This document shows, one piece after another, positions 39,944-51,900 of a stretch of DNA of 64,000 bases. This DNA is from Aptenodytes patagonicus. Taxonomy: Eukaryota; Chordata; Aves; Sphenisciformes; Spheniscidae. Numbering within the stretch: position 1 is the stretch's first letter; every line of letters begins with the position of its first letter. The position numbers and the translations under genes were made by a program. The stretch lies in the NCBI RefSeq assembly GCF_965638725.1, contig NC_134975.1, positions 2,244,179 through 2,308,178 on the forward strand, in the 5' to 3' direction. The notes beneath the pieces were generated by a model. It was not told the DNA's origin. It was given only the letters and a program-made list of their open reading frames with translations, and did not search any database.

Positions 39944-42900
39944 TCAAAAAGACCACCCTCCCTCAGAGCTGCATTCTCCAGTCCCATCTCCAGGGCTGTA
40001 CCTCCCACCTCCACGGCCCCGTCCTACATAACCCTGATCCCCTCCAGAGCTAGCCCCACCTCCAGAGCCATACCCTCCACTGCCAGAACTGCAGATACCA
40101 CCAGAGCTCGAACCCCCACCTCCAGAGACAGGGCTTCCACCACCTCCAGAGATCGACCCTCTCCTACCAGAGCTGCTGCCACCGCCAGAGCTCAGCCCTC
40201 CGCTCAGAGGACTGCATCTGCCACTGCCAGAGCTGGATCCCCATCCTCCAGAGCTGTGGCCACCACCAGAGATGGAGCCTCCACTGCCTGAACTTCCTCC
40301 TCCTCCATACCCTGAGCCACCTCCTCCTCCTCCACAGATGGACCCACCATGGCCAGAGCTTGATCCTCCATAACCTGAGCTTCCTCCTCCTCCACCTCCC
40401 GAGATGGACCCTCTCCTGCCACAGCTGCTGCCACCGCCAGAGATGGAGCCTCCACTGCCTGAGCTTCCTCCTCCTCCTCCATACCCTGAGCCTCCTCCAC
40501 CACAGATGGAACCGCCACCGCCAGAGCTCGATCCTCCATGACCTGAGCTTCCTCCTCCTCCATACCCTGAGCCTCCTCCGCCACAGATGGAACCGCCGCC
40601 GCCAGAGCTCGATCCTCCATGACCTGAGCTTCCTCCTCCACCATACCCTGAGCCACCTCCTCCACAGATGGACCCACCATGGCCAGAGCTTGATCCTCCA
40701 TGACCTGAGCTTCCTCCTCCTCCATACCCTGAGCCTCCTCCACCACAGATGGACCCACCATGGCCAGAGCTCGATCCTCCATGACCTGAGCTTCCTCCTC
40801 CTCCACCTCCTGAGATGGACCCTCTCCTGCCACAGCTGCTGCCACCGCCAGAGATGGAGCCTCCATGACCTGAGCTTCCTCCTCCTCCTCCATACCCTGA
40901 GCCTCCTCCACCACAGATGGACCCACCATGGCCAGAGCTTGATCCTCCATGACCTGAGCTTCCTCCTCCTCCACCTCCCGAGATGGACCCTCTCCTGCCA
41001 CAGCTGCTGCCACCGCCAGAGATGGAGCCTCCACTGCCTGAGCTTCCTCCTCCTCCATACCCTGAGCCTCCTCCGCCGCAGATGGAACCACCACCGCCAG
41101 AGCTCGATCCTCCATGACCTGAGCTTCCTCCTCCTCCACCTCCCGAGATGGACCCTCTCCTGCCACAGCTGCTGCCACCGCCAGAGATGGAGCCTCCACT
41201 GCCTGAGCTTCCTCCTCCTCCTCCATACCCTGAGCCTCCTCCTCCTCCTCCACAGATGGACCCATAATGGCCAGAGCTTGATCCTCCATGGCCTGAGCTT
41301 CCTCCTCCTCCACCTCCCGAGATGGACCCTCTCCTGCCACAGCTGCTGCCACCGCCAGAGATGGAGCCTCCATGACCTGAGCTTCCTCCTCCTCCTCCAT
41401 ACCCTGAGCCTCCTCCACCACAGATGGACCCAACATGGCCAGAGCTCGATCCTCCATGACCTGAGCTTCCTCCTCCTCCACCTCCCGAGATGGACCCTCT
41501 CCTGCCACAGCTGCTGCCACCACCAGAGATGGAGCCTCCACTGCCTGAGCTTCCTCCTCCTCCATACCCTGAGCCTCCTCCACCACAGATGGACCCACCA
41601 TGGCCAGAGCTCGATCCTCCATGACCTGAGCTTCCTCCTCCTCCACCTCCCGAGATGGACCCTCTCCTGCCACAGCTGCTGCCACCGCCAGAGATGGAGC
41701 CTCCACTGCCTGAGCTTCCTCCTCCTCCTCCATACCCTGAGCCTCCTCCTCCTCCTCCACAGATGGACCCATAATGGCCAGAGCTTGATCCTCCATGACC
41801 TGAGCTTCCTCCTCCTCCACCTCCCGAGATGGACCCTCTCCTGCCACAGCTGCTGCCACCGCCAGAGATGGAGCCTCCATGACCTGAGCTTCCTCCTCCT
41901 CCTCCATACCCTGAGCCTCCTCCACCACAGATGGACCCACCATGGCCAGAGCTCGATCCTCCATGACCTGAGCTTCCTCCTCCTCCACCTCCCGAGATGG
42001 ACCCTCTCCTGCCACAGCTGCTGCCACCGCCAGAGATGGAGCCTCCACTGCCTGAGCTTCCTCCTCCTCCATACCCTGAGCCTCCTCCGCCACAGATGGA
42101 ACCGCCGCCGCCAGAGCTCGATCCTCCATGACCTGAGCTTCCTCCTCCACCATACCCTGAGCCACCTCCTCCACAGATGGACCCACCATGGCCAGAGCTT
42201 GATCCTCCATGACCTGAGCTTCCTCCTCCTCCACCTCCTGAGATGGACCCTCTCCTGCCACAGCTGCTGCCACCGCCAGAGATGGAGCCTCCACTGCCTG
42301 AGCTTCCTCCTCCTCCATACCCTGAGCCTCCTCCACCACAGATGGACCCACCATGGCCAGAGCTTGATCCCCCATGACCTGAGCTTCCTCCTCCTCCACC
42401 TCCCGAGATGGACCCTCTCCTGCCACAGCTGCTGCCACCGCCAGAGATGGAGCCTCCACTGCCTGAACTTCCTCCTCTTCCTCCATACCCTGAGCCACCT
42501 CCTCCACAGATGGAACCGCCGCCGCCAGAGCTCGATCCTCCATGACCTGAGGTTCCTCCACCTCCATGCCCTGAGCCTCCTCCACCACAGATGGACCCAC
42601 CATGTCCAGAGCTCGATCCTCCATGACCTGAGCTTCCTCCTCCTCCATACCCTGAGCCTCCTCCACCACAGATGGACCCACCATGGCCAGAGCTCGATCC
42701 TCCATGACCTGAGCTTCCTCCTCCTCCACCTCCCGAGATGGACCCTCTCCTGCCACAGCTGCTGCCACCGCCAGAGATGGAGCCTCCACTGCCTGAACTT
42801 CCTCCTCCTCCATAACCTGAGCCTCCTCCGCCGCAGATGGAACCGCCGCCGCCAGAGCTCATTTCTCCATGACCTGAGCTTCCTCCTCCTCCATACCCTG

Positions 42901-45900
42901 AGCCACCTCCTCCTCCTCCACAGATGGACCCACCATGGCCAGAGCTTGATCCTCCATGACCTGAGCTTCCTCCTCCTCCACCTCCCGAGATGGACCCTCT
43001 CCTGCCACAGCTGCTGCCACCGCCAGAGATGGAGCCTCCACTGCCTGAGCTTCCTCCTCCTCCATGCCCTGAGCCACCTCCACCACAGATGGCACCGCCG
43101 CCGCCAGAGCTCGATCCTCCATGACCTGAGCTTCCTCCTCCTCCACCTCCCGAGATGGACCCTCTCCTGCCACAGCTGCTGCCACTGCCAGAGATGGAGC
43201 CTCCACTGCCTGAGCTTCCTCCTCCTCCTCCATACCCTGAGCCACCTCCTCCACAGATGGACCTACCATGGCCAGAGCTCGATCCTCCATGACCTGAGCT
43301 TCCTCCTCCTCCACCTCCCGAGATGGACCCTCTCCTGCCACAGCTGCTGCCACCGCCAGAGATGGAGCCTCCACTGCCTGAGCTTCCTCCTCCTCCATAC
43401 CCTGAGCCTCCTCCGCCGCAGATAGAACCACCATGGCCAGAGCTCGATCCTCCATGACCTGAGCTTCCTCCTCCTCCACCTCCCGAGATGGACCCTCTCC
43501 TGCCACAGCTGCTGCCACCGCCAGAGATGGAGCCTCCACTGCCTGAACTTCCTCCTCCTCCATAACCTGAGCCTCCTCCGCCGCAGATGGACCCACCATG
43601 GCCAGAGCTCGATCCTCCATGGCCTGAGCTTCCTCCTCCTCCACCTCCCGAGATGGACCCTCTCCTGCCACAGCTGCTGCCACCGCCAGAGATGGAGCCT
43701 CCATGACCTGAGCTTCCTCCTCCTCCTCCATACCCTGAGCCTCCTCCACCACAGATGGACCCACCATGGCCAGAGCTCGATCCTCCATGACCTGAGCTTC
43801 CTCCTCCTCCACCTCCCGAGATGGACCCTCTCCTGCCACAGCTGCTGCCACCGCCAGAGATGGAGCCTCCACTGCCTGAGCTTCCTCCTCCTCCATACCC
43901 TGAGCCTCCTCCACCACAGATGGACCCACCATGGCCAGAGCTCGATCCTCCATGACCTGAGCTTCCTCCTCCTCCACCTCCCGAGATGGACCCTCTCCTG
44001 CCACAGCTGCTGCCACCGCCAGAGATGGAGCCTCCACTGCCTGAACTTCCTCCTCCTCCATAACCTGAGCCTCCTCCGCCGCAGATGGAACCGCCACCGC
44101 CAGAGCTCATTTCTCCATGACCTGAGCTTCCTCCTCCTCCATACCCTGAGCCACCTCCTCCTCCTCCACAGATGGACCCACCATGGCCAGAGCTTGATCC
44201 TCCATGACCTGAGCTTCCTCCTCCTCCACCTCCCGAGATGGACCCTCTCCTGCCACAGCTGCTGCCACCGCCAGAGATGGAGCCTCCACTGCCTGAGCTT
44301 CCTCCTCCTCCATACCCTGAGCCTCCTCCGCCGCAGATGGACCCACCATGGCCAGAGCTTGATCCTCCATGACCTGAGCTTCCTCCTCCTCCATACCCTG
44401 AGCCACCTCCTCCACAGATGGACCCACCATGGCCAGAGCTTGATCCTCCGTGACCTGAGCTTCCCCCTCCTCCTCCACCTCCCGAGATGGACCCTCTCCT
44501 GCCACAGCTGCTGCCACCGCCAGAGATGGAGCCTCCACTGCCTGAACTTCCTCCTCCTCCATAACCTGAGCCTCCTCCGCCGCAGATGGACCCACCATGG
44601 CCAGAGCTCGATCCTCCATGACCTGAGCTTCCTCCTCCTCCACCTCCCGAGATGGACCCTCTCCTGCCACAGCTGCTGCCACCGCCAGAGATGGAGCCTC
44701 CACTGCCTGAGCTTCCTCCTCCTCCTCCATACCCTGAGCCTCCTCCACCACAGATGGACCCACCATGGCCAGAGCTCGATCCTCCATGACCTGAGCTTCC
44801 TCCTCCTCCACCTCCCGAGATGGACCCTCTCCTGCCACAGCTGCTGCCACCGCCAGAGATGGAGCCTCCATGACCTGAGCTTCCTCCTCCTCCTCCATAC
44901 CCTGAGCCTCCTCCACCACAGATGGACCCACCATGGCCAGAGCTTGATCCTCCATGACCTGAGCTTCCTCCTCCTCCACCTCCCGAGATGGACCCTCTCC
45001 TGCCACAGCTGCTGCCACCACCAGAGATGGAGCCTCCACTGCCTGAGCTTCCTCCTCCTCCATACCCTGAGCCTCCTCCACCACAGATGGACCCACCATG
45101 GCCAGAGCTCGATCCTCCATGACCTGAGCTTCCTCCTCCTCCACCTCCCGAGATGGACCCTCTCCTGCCACAGCTGCTGCCACCGCCAGAGATGGAGCCT
45201 CCACTGCCTGAGCTTCCTCCTCCTCCATACCCTGAGCCTCCTCCACCACAGATGGACCCACCATGGCCAGAGCTCGATCCTCCATGACCTGAGCTTCCTC
45301 CTCCTCCACCTCCCGAGATGGACCCTCTCCTGCCACAGCTGCTGCCACCGCCAGAGATGGAGCCTCCACTGCCTGAACTTCCTCCTCCTCCATAACCTGA
45401 GCCTCCTCCGCCGCAGATGGAACCGCCGCCGCCAGAGCTCATTTCTCCATGACCTGAGCTTCCTCCTCCTCCATACCCTGAGCCACCTCCTCCTCCTCCA
45501 CAGATGGACCCACCATGGCCAGAGCTTGATCCTCCATGACCTGAGCTTCCTCTTCCTCCACCTCCCGAGATGGACCCTCTCCTGCCACAGCTGCTGCCAC
45601 CGCCAGAGATGGAGCCTCCACTGCCTGAGCTTCCTCCTCCTCCATACCCTGAGCCTCCTCCGCCGCAGATGGACCCACCATGGCCAGAGCTTGATCCTCC
45701 ATGACCTGAGCTTCCTCCTCCTCCATACCCTGAGCCACCTCCTCCACAGATGGGCCCACCGTGGCCAGAGCTCGATCCTCCGTGACCTGAGCTTCCCCCT
45801 CCTCCTCCACCTCCCGAGATGGACCCTCTCCTGCCACAGCTGCTGCCACCGCCAGAGATGGAGCCTCCACTGCCTGAACTTCCTCCTCCTCCATAACCTG

Positions 45901-48900
45901 AGCCTCCTCCGCCGCAGATGGACCCACCATGGCCAGAGCTCGATCCTCCATGACCTGAGCTTCCTCCTCCTCCACCTCCCGAGATGGACCCTCTCCTGCC
46001 ACAGCTGCTGCCACCGCCAGAGATGGAGCCTCCACTGCCTGAACTTCCTCCTCCTCCATAACCTGAGCCTCCTCCGCCGCAGATGGAACCGCCGCCGCCA
46101 GAGCTCATTTCTCCATGACCTGAGCTTCCTCCTCCTCCATACCCTGAGCCACCTCCTCCTCCTCCACAGATGGACCCACCATGGCCAGAGCTTGATCCTC
46201 CATGACCTGAGCTTCCTCCTCCTCCATACCCTGAGCCACCTCCTCCACAGATGGGCCCACCGTGGCCAGAGCTCGATCCTCCGTGACCTGAGCTTCCCCC
46301 TCCTCCTCCACCTCCCGAGATGGACCCTCTCCTGCCACAGCTGCTGCCACCGCCAGAGATGGAGCCTCCACTGCCTGAACTTCCTCCTCCTCCATAACCT
46401 GAGCCTCCTCCGCCGCAGATGGACCCACCATGGCCAGAGCTCGATCCTCCATGACCTGAGCTTCCTCCTCCTCCATACCCTGAGCCTCCTCCACCACAGA
46501 TGGACCCACCATGGCCAGAGCTCGATCCTCCATGACCTGAGCTTCCTCCTCCTCCACCTCCAGAGATGGACCCTCTCCTGCCACAGCTGCTGCCACCGCC
46601 AGAGATGGAGCCTCCACTGCCTGAACTTCCTCCTCCTCCATAACCTGAGCCTCCTCCGCCGCAGATGGAACCGCCGCCGCCAGAGCTCATTCCTCCATGA
46701 CCTGAGCTTCCTCCTCCTCCACCTCCAGAGATGGACCCTCTCCTGCCACAGCTGCTGCCACCGCCAGAGATGGAGCCTCCACTGCCTGAGATTCCTCCTC
46801 CTCCATACCCTGAGCCACCTCCACCACAGATGGACCCACCATGGCCAGAGCTCGATCCTCCATGACCTGAGCTTCCTCCTCCTCCACCTCCCGAGATGGA
46901 CCCTCTCCTGCCACAGCTGCTGCCACCGCCAGAGATGGAGCCTCCACTGCCTGAGCTTCCTCCTCCTCCTCCATACCCTGAGCCTCCTCCGCCACAGATG
47001 GAACCGCCACCGCCAGAGCTCGATCCTCCATGACCTGAGCTTCCTCCTCCTCCATACCCTGAGCCACCTCCTCCACAGATGGACCCACCGTGGCCAGAGC
47101 TCGATCCTCCGTGACCTGAGCTTCCCCCTCCTCCTCCACCTCCCGAGATGGACCCTCTCCTGCCACAGCTGCTGCCACCGCCAGAGATGGAGCCTCCACT
47201 GCCTGAGCTTCCTCCTCCTCCTCCATACCCTGAGCCACCTCCTCCACAGATGGACCCACCATGGCCAGAGCTCGATCCTCCATGACCTGAGCTTCCTCCT
47301 CCTCCACCTCCCGAGATGGACCCTCTCCTGCCACAGCTGCTGCCACCGCCAGAGATGGAGCCTCCACTGCCTGAACTTCCTCCTCCTCCATACCCTGAGC
47401 CTCCTCCACCACAGATGGACCCACCATGGCCAGAGCTCGATCCTCCATGACCTGAGCTTCCTCCTCCTCCATACCCTGAGCCACCTCCTCCACAGATGGA
47501 ACCGCCGCCGCCAGAGCTCGATCCTCCATGACCTGAGCTTCCTCCTCCTCCTCCATACCCTGAGCCTCCTCCACCACAGATGGACCCACCATGGCCAGAG
47601 CTTGATTCTCCATGACCTGAGCTTCCCCCTCCTCCACCTCCCGAGATGGACCCTCTCCTGCCACAGCTGCTGCCACCGCCAGAGATGGAGCCTCCACTGC
47701 CTGTACTTCCTCCTCCTCCTCCATACCCTGAGCCTCCTCCACCACAGATGGAACCACCACCACCAGAGCTTGATCCTCCATGACATGATCTTCCTCCTCC
47801 TCCACCTCTCTTGCCACAGCTGCTGCCACCGCCAGAGATGGAGCCTCCACTGCCTGAGCTTCCTCCTCCTCCATACCCTGAGCCTCCTCCACCACAGATG
47901 GACCCACCATGGCCAGAGCTCGATCCTCCATGACCTGAGCTTCCTCCTCCTCCACCTCCCGAGATGGACCCTCTCCTGCCACAGCTGCTGCCACCGCCAG
48001 AGATGGAGCCTCCACTGCCTGAACTTCCTCCTCCTCCATAACCTGAGCCTCCTCCGCCGCAGATGGAACCGCCGCCGCCAGAGCTCATTTCTCCATGACC
48101 TGAGCTTCCTCCTCCTCCATACCCTGAGCCACCTCCTCCTCCTCCACAGATGGACCCACCATGGCCAGAGCTTGATCCTCCATGACCTGAGCTTCCTCTT
48201 CCTCCACCTCCCGAGATGGACCCTCTCCTGCCACAGCTGCTGCCACCGCCAGAGATGGAGCCTCCACTGCCTGAGCTTCCTCCTCCTCCATACCCTGAGC
48301 CTCCTCCGCCGCAGATGGACCCACCATGGCCAGAGCTTGATCCTCCATGACCTGAGCTTCCTCCTCCTCCATACCCTGAGCCACCTCCTCCACAGATGGG
48401 CCCACCGTGGCCAGAGCTCGATCCTCCGTGACCTGAGCTTCCCCCTCCTCCTCCACCTCCCGAGATGGACCCTCTCCTGCCACAGCTGCTGCCACCGCCA
48501 GAGATGGAGCCTCCACTGCCTGAACTTCCTCCTCCTCCATAACCTGAGCCTCCTCCGCCGCAGATGGACCCACCATGGCCAGAGCTCGATCCTCCATGAC
48601 CTGAGCTTCCTCCTCCTCCACCTCCCGAGATGGACCCTCTCCTGCCACAGCTGCTGCCACCGCCAGAGATGGAGCCTCCACTGCCTGAACTTCCTCCTCC
48701 TCCATAACCTGAGCCTCCTCCGCCGCAGATGGAACCGCCGCCGCCAGAGCTCATTTCTCCATGACCTGAGCTTCCTCCTCCTCCATACCCTGAGCCACCT
48801 CCTCCTCCTCCACAGATGGACCCACCATGGCCAGAGCTTGATCCTCCATGACCTGAGCTTCCTCCTCCTCCATACCCTGAGCCACCTCCTCCACAGATGG

Positions 48901-51900
48901 GCCCACCGTGGCCAGAGCTCGATCCTCCGTGACCTGAGCTTCCCCCTCCTCCTCCACCTCCCGAGATGGACCCTCTCCTGCCACAGCTGCTGCCACCGCC
49001 AGAGATGGAGCCTCCACTGCCTGAACTTCCTCCTCCTCCATAACCTGAGCCTCCTCCGCCGCAGATGGACCCACCATGGCCAGAGCTCGATCCTCCATGA
49101 CCTGAGCTTCCTCCTCCTCCATACCCTGAGCCTCCTCCACCACAGATGGACCCACCATGGCCAGAGCTCGATCCTCCATGACCTGAGCTTCCTCCTCCTC
49201 CACCTCCAGAGATGGACCCTCTCCTGCCACAGCTGCTGCCACCGCCAGAGATGGAGCCTCCACTGCCTGAACTTCCTCCTCCTCCATAACCTGAGCCTCC
49301 TCCGCCGCAGATGGAACCGCCGCCGCCAGAGCTCATTCCTCCATGACCTGAGCTTCCTCCTCCTCCACCTCCAGAGATGGACCCTCTCCTGCCACAGCTG
49401 CTGCCACCGCCAGAGATGGAGCCTCCACTGCCTGAGATTCCTCCTCCTCCATACCCTGAGCCACCTCCACCACAGATGGACCCACCATGGCCAGAGCTCG
49501 ATCCTCCATGACCTGAGCTTCCTCCTCCTCCACCTCCCGAGATGGACCCTCTCCTGCCACAGCTGCTGCCACCGCCAGAGATGGAGCCTCCACTGCCTGA
49601 GCTTCCTCCTCCTCCTCCATACCCTGAGCCTCCTCCGCCACAGATGGAACCGCCACCGCCAGAGCTCGATCCTCCATGACCTGAGCTTCCTCCTCCTCCA
49701 TACCCTGAGCCACCTCCTCCACAGATGGACCCACCGTGGCCAGAGCTCGATCCTCCGTGACCTGAGCTTCCCCCTCCTCCTCCACCTCCCGAGATGGACC
49801 CTCTCCTGCCACAGCTGCTGCCACCGCCAGAGATGGAGCCTCCACTGCCTGAGCTTCCTCCTCCTCCTCCATACCCTGAGCCACCTCCTCCACAGATGGA
49901 CCCACCATGGCCAGAGCTCGATCCTCCATGACCTGAGCTTCCTCCTCCTCCACCTCCCGAGATGGACCCTCTCCTGCCACAGCTGCTGCCACCGCCAGAG
50001 ATGGAGCCTCCACTGCCTGAACTTCCTCCTCCTCCATACCCTGAGCCTCCTCCACCACAGATGGACCCACCATGGCCAGAGCTCGATCCTCCATGACCTG
50101 AGCTTCCTCCTCCTCCATACCCTGAGCCACCTCCTCCACAGATGGAACCGCCGCCGCCAGAGCTCGATCCTCCATGACCTGAGCTTCCTCCTCCTCCTCC
50201 ATACCCTGAGCCTCCTCCACCACAGATGGACCCACCATGGCCAGAGCTTGATTCTCCATGACCTGAGCTTCCCCCTCCTCCACCTCCCGAGATGGACCCT
50301 CTCCTGCCACAGCTGCTGCCACCGCCAGAGATGGAGCCTCCACTGCCTGTACTTCCTCCTCCTCCTCCATACCCTGAGCCTCCTCCGCCGCAGATGGAAC
50401 CACCACCGCCCGAGCTTGATCCTCCATGACATGAGCTTCCTCCTCCTCCACCTCTCCTGCCACAGCTGCTGCCACCGCCAGAGATGGAGCCTCCACTGCC
50501 TGAGCTTCCTCCTCCTCCATACCCTGAGCCTCCTCCGCCGCAGATGGAACCACCACCGCCCGAGCTTGATCCTCCATGACATGAGCTTCCTCCTCCTCCA
50601 CCTCTCTTGCCACAGCTGCTGCCACCGCCAGAGATGGAGCCTCCACTGCCTGAGCTTCCTCCTCCTCCGTACCCTGAGCCTCCTCCACCACAGATGGAAC
50701 CACCACCACCAGAGCTTGATCCTCCATGACATGGGCTTCCTCCTCCTCCACCTCTCTTGCCACAGCTGCTGCCACCGCCAGAGATGGAGCCTCCACTGCC
50801 TGAGCTTCCTCCTCCATACCCTGAGCCACCTCCTCCACAACTGGACCCACCACCACCCGAGCTTGATCCTCCATGACATGAGCTTCCTCCTCCTCCACCT
50901 CTCTTGCCACAGCTGCTGCCACCGCCAGAGATGGAGCCTCCACTGCCTGAGCTTCCTCCTCCTCCATATCCTGAGCCACCTCCTCCTCCTCCACATATGG
51001 ACCCACCGCCACCACCAGAGCTCGATCCTCCATGACCTGAGCTTCCTCCTCCTCCACCTCCCGAGATGGACCCTCTCCTGCCACAGCTGCTGCCACCGCC
51101 AGAGCTCAGCCCTCCGCTCTGGGGACTGCATCTGCCACTGCCAGTGCTGGATCCCCATCCTGCAGAGCTGTGGCCACCGCCAGAGAGGGAGCCTCCTTTG
51201 CCCGAGCTTCCTCCTCCTCCATACCCTGAGCCTCCTCCTCCTCCTCCACAAATGGAGCTGCCACTGCCAGAGCTGGATCCCCATCCTCCAGAACTTCCGC
51301 CTTTTCCTCCTCCGGAGATTGACCCTTTCCTTCTGTTCTTGCTGGCACTGCCAGAGCTCAGCCACCCCTTCCCGCTTTTCAAGCCTCCAGACCCTACTGC
51401 AAAGACTCCAGTTGCACTCGCATTGTGGTCAATGACACCTGCAAGAAATGGAAATTATGTGCAGCTTATTATTTTTACCCAAAACATTATAAGCACAGCT
51501 GACATAAGTACTTATGTATTGCCAGCATTGTACCTGTTCTAGTGGTCATAGCCATATCTTTGAAAAGGGGCAACAAGGATCTTCTTTAGTAGATGCACCT
51601 ATGAAATCTTGTCATGTTTTTCTGGCTTTATTAGCTTATCTTCAACATGACTTACAGATTACTCTGTACATGAACACTCAATGCAGCCCTTTCTTTAAGA
51701 AGGCCAAGAGTTCAGGTTTCCCTCTCCTTTAGCTGGCCTCCTATTTCCACAAATTTAGGACTATTTTTTTTTTTCCTTCAGTTCTGACATGCACCGCACA
51801 GACCTATAGAATAAGTGAGGTGTTTCCCACTTCCTACAAATTTGGTTGAAATTAGCCAATAAGTTCCAAAGTCAGTAGCTCAGTGTGGACATATTAATGC

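Larger units (their letters stand above)
40265..51102 (-). repeat. Coding minisatellite array in the last exon of gene D
   Basis: Alternation of two modules. One is about 28 residues (84 bp), centred on [20 protein letters not shown]. The other is about 27 residues (81 bp), centred on [18 protein letters not shown], and is sometimes repeated two or three times. I count about 53 SSCG(R/K)RG boxes by eye. Length changes between units are multiples of 3 bp. The first units in protein order (after 51.0 kb) and several at 50.4-50.9 kb and 47.75-47.82 kb carry a shorter [11 protein letters not shown] variant with SCHGG. The minus (sense) strand is GGAGGA-rich throughout. Confidence 0.93.

Noticed and set aside
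40204-42813. Glu/Ala-rich minus-strand frame of 869 codons, and similar shorter ones up to 51096
   Set aside because: Third frame of the same repeats, broken repeatedly by stops, with no link to the keratin exons.
40360-43425. Plus-strand open frame of 1,021 codons
   Set aside because: Antisense shadow of the gene D array.
40265-51102. Regular repeats resembling a CRISPR array or a non-coding satellite
   Set aside because: Units are in-frame codons of a spliced vertebrate exon, with no unique spacers and no cas-like genes; the host is a eukaryote.
43263-51365. Minus-strand open frame of 2,700 codons, Trp/Arg-rich
   Set aside because: A shifted frame of the repeat exon. Only the Gly/Ser frame is continuous with keratin exon 8.
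44194-51435. Plus-strand open frame of 2,413 codons, Leu/His/Ser/Arg-rich
   Set aside because: It is the reverse complement of the gene D repeat exon. Units are multiples of 3 bp without stops in this frame, and there is no promoter, splice context or recognisable domain.
39944-51438. A stand-alone loricrin-like or silk-like gene
   Set aside because: No own start or promoter was seen. The exon begins at a splice acceptor in phase with keratin exon 8 and has the position of a type II keratin last exon.
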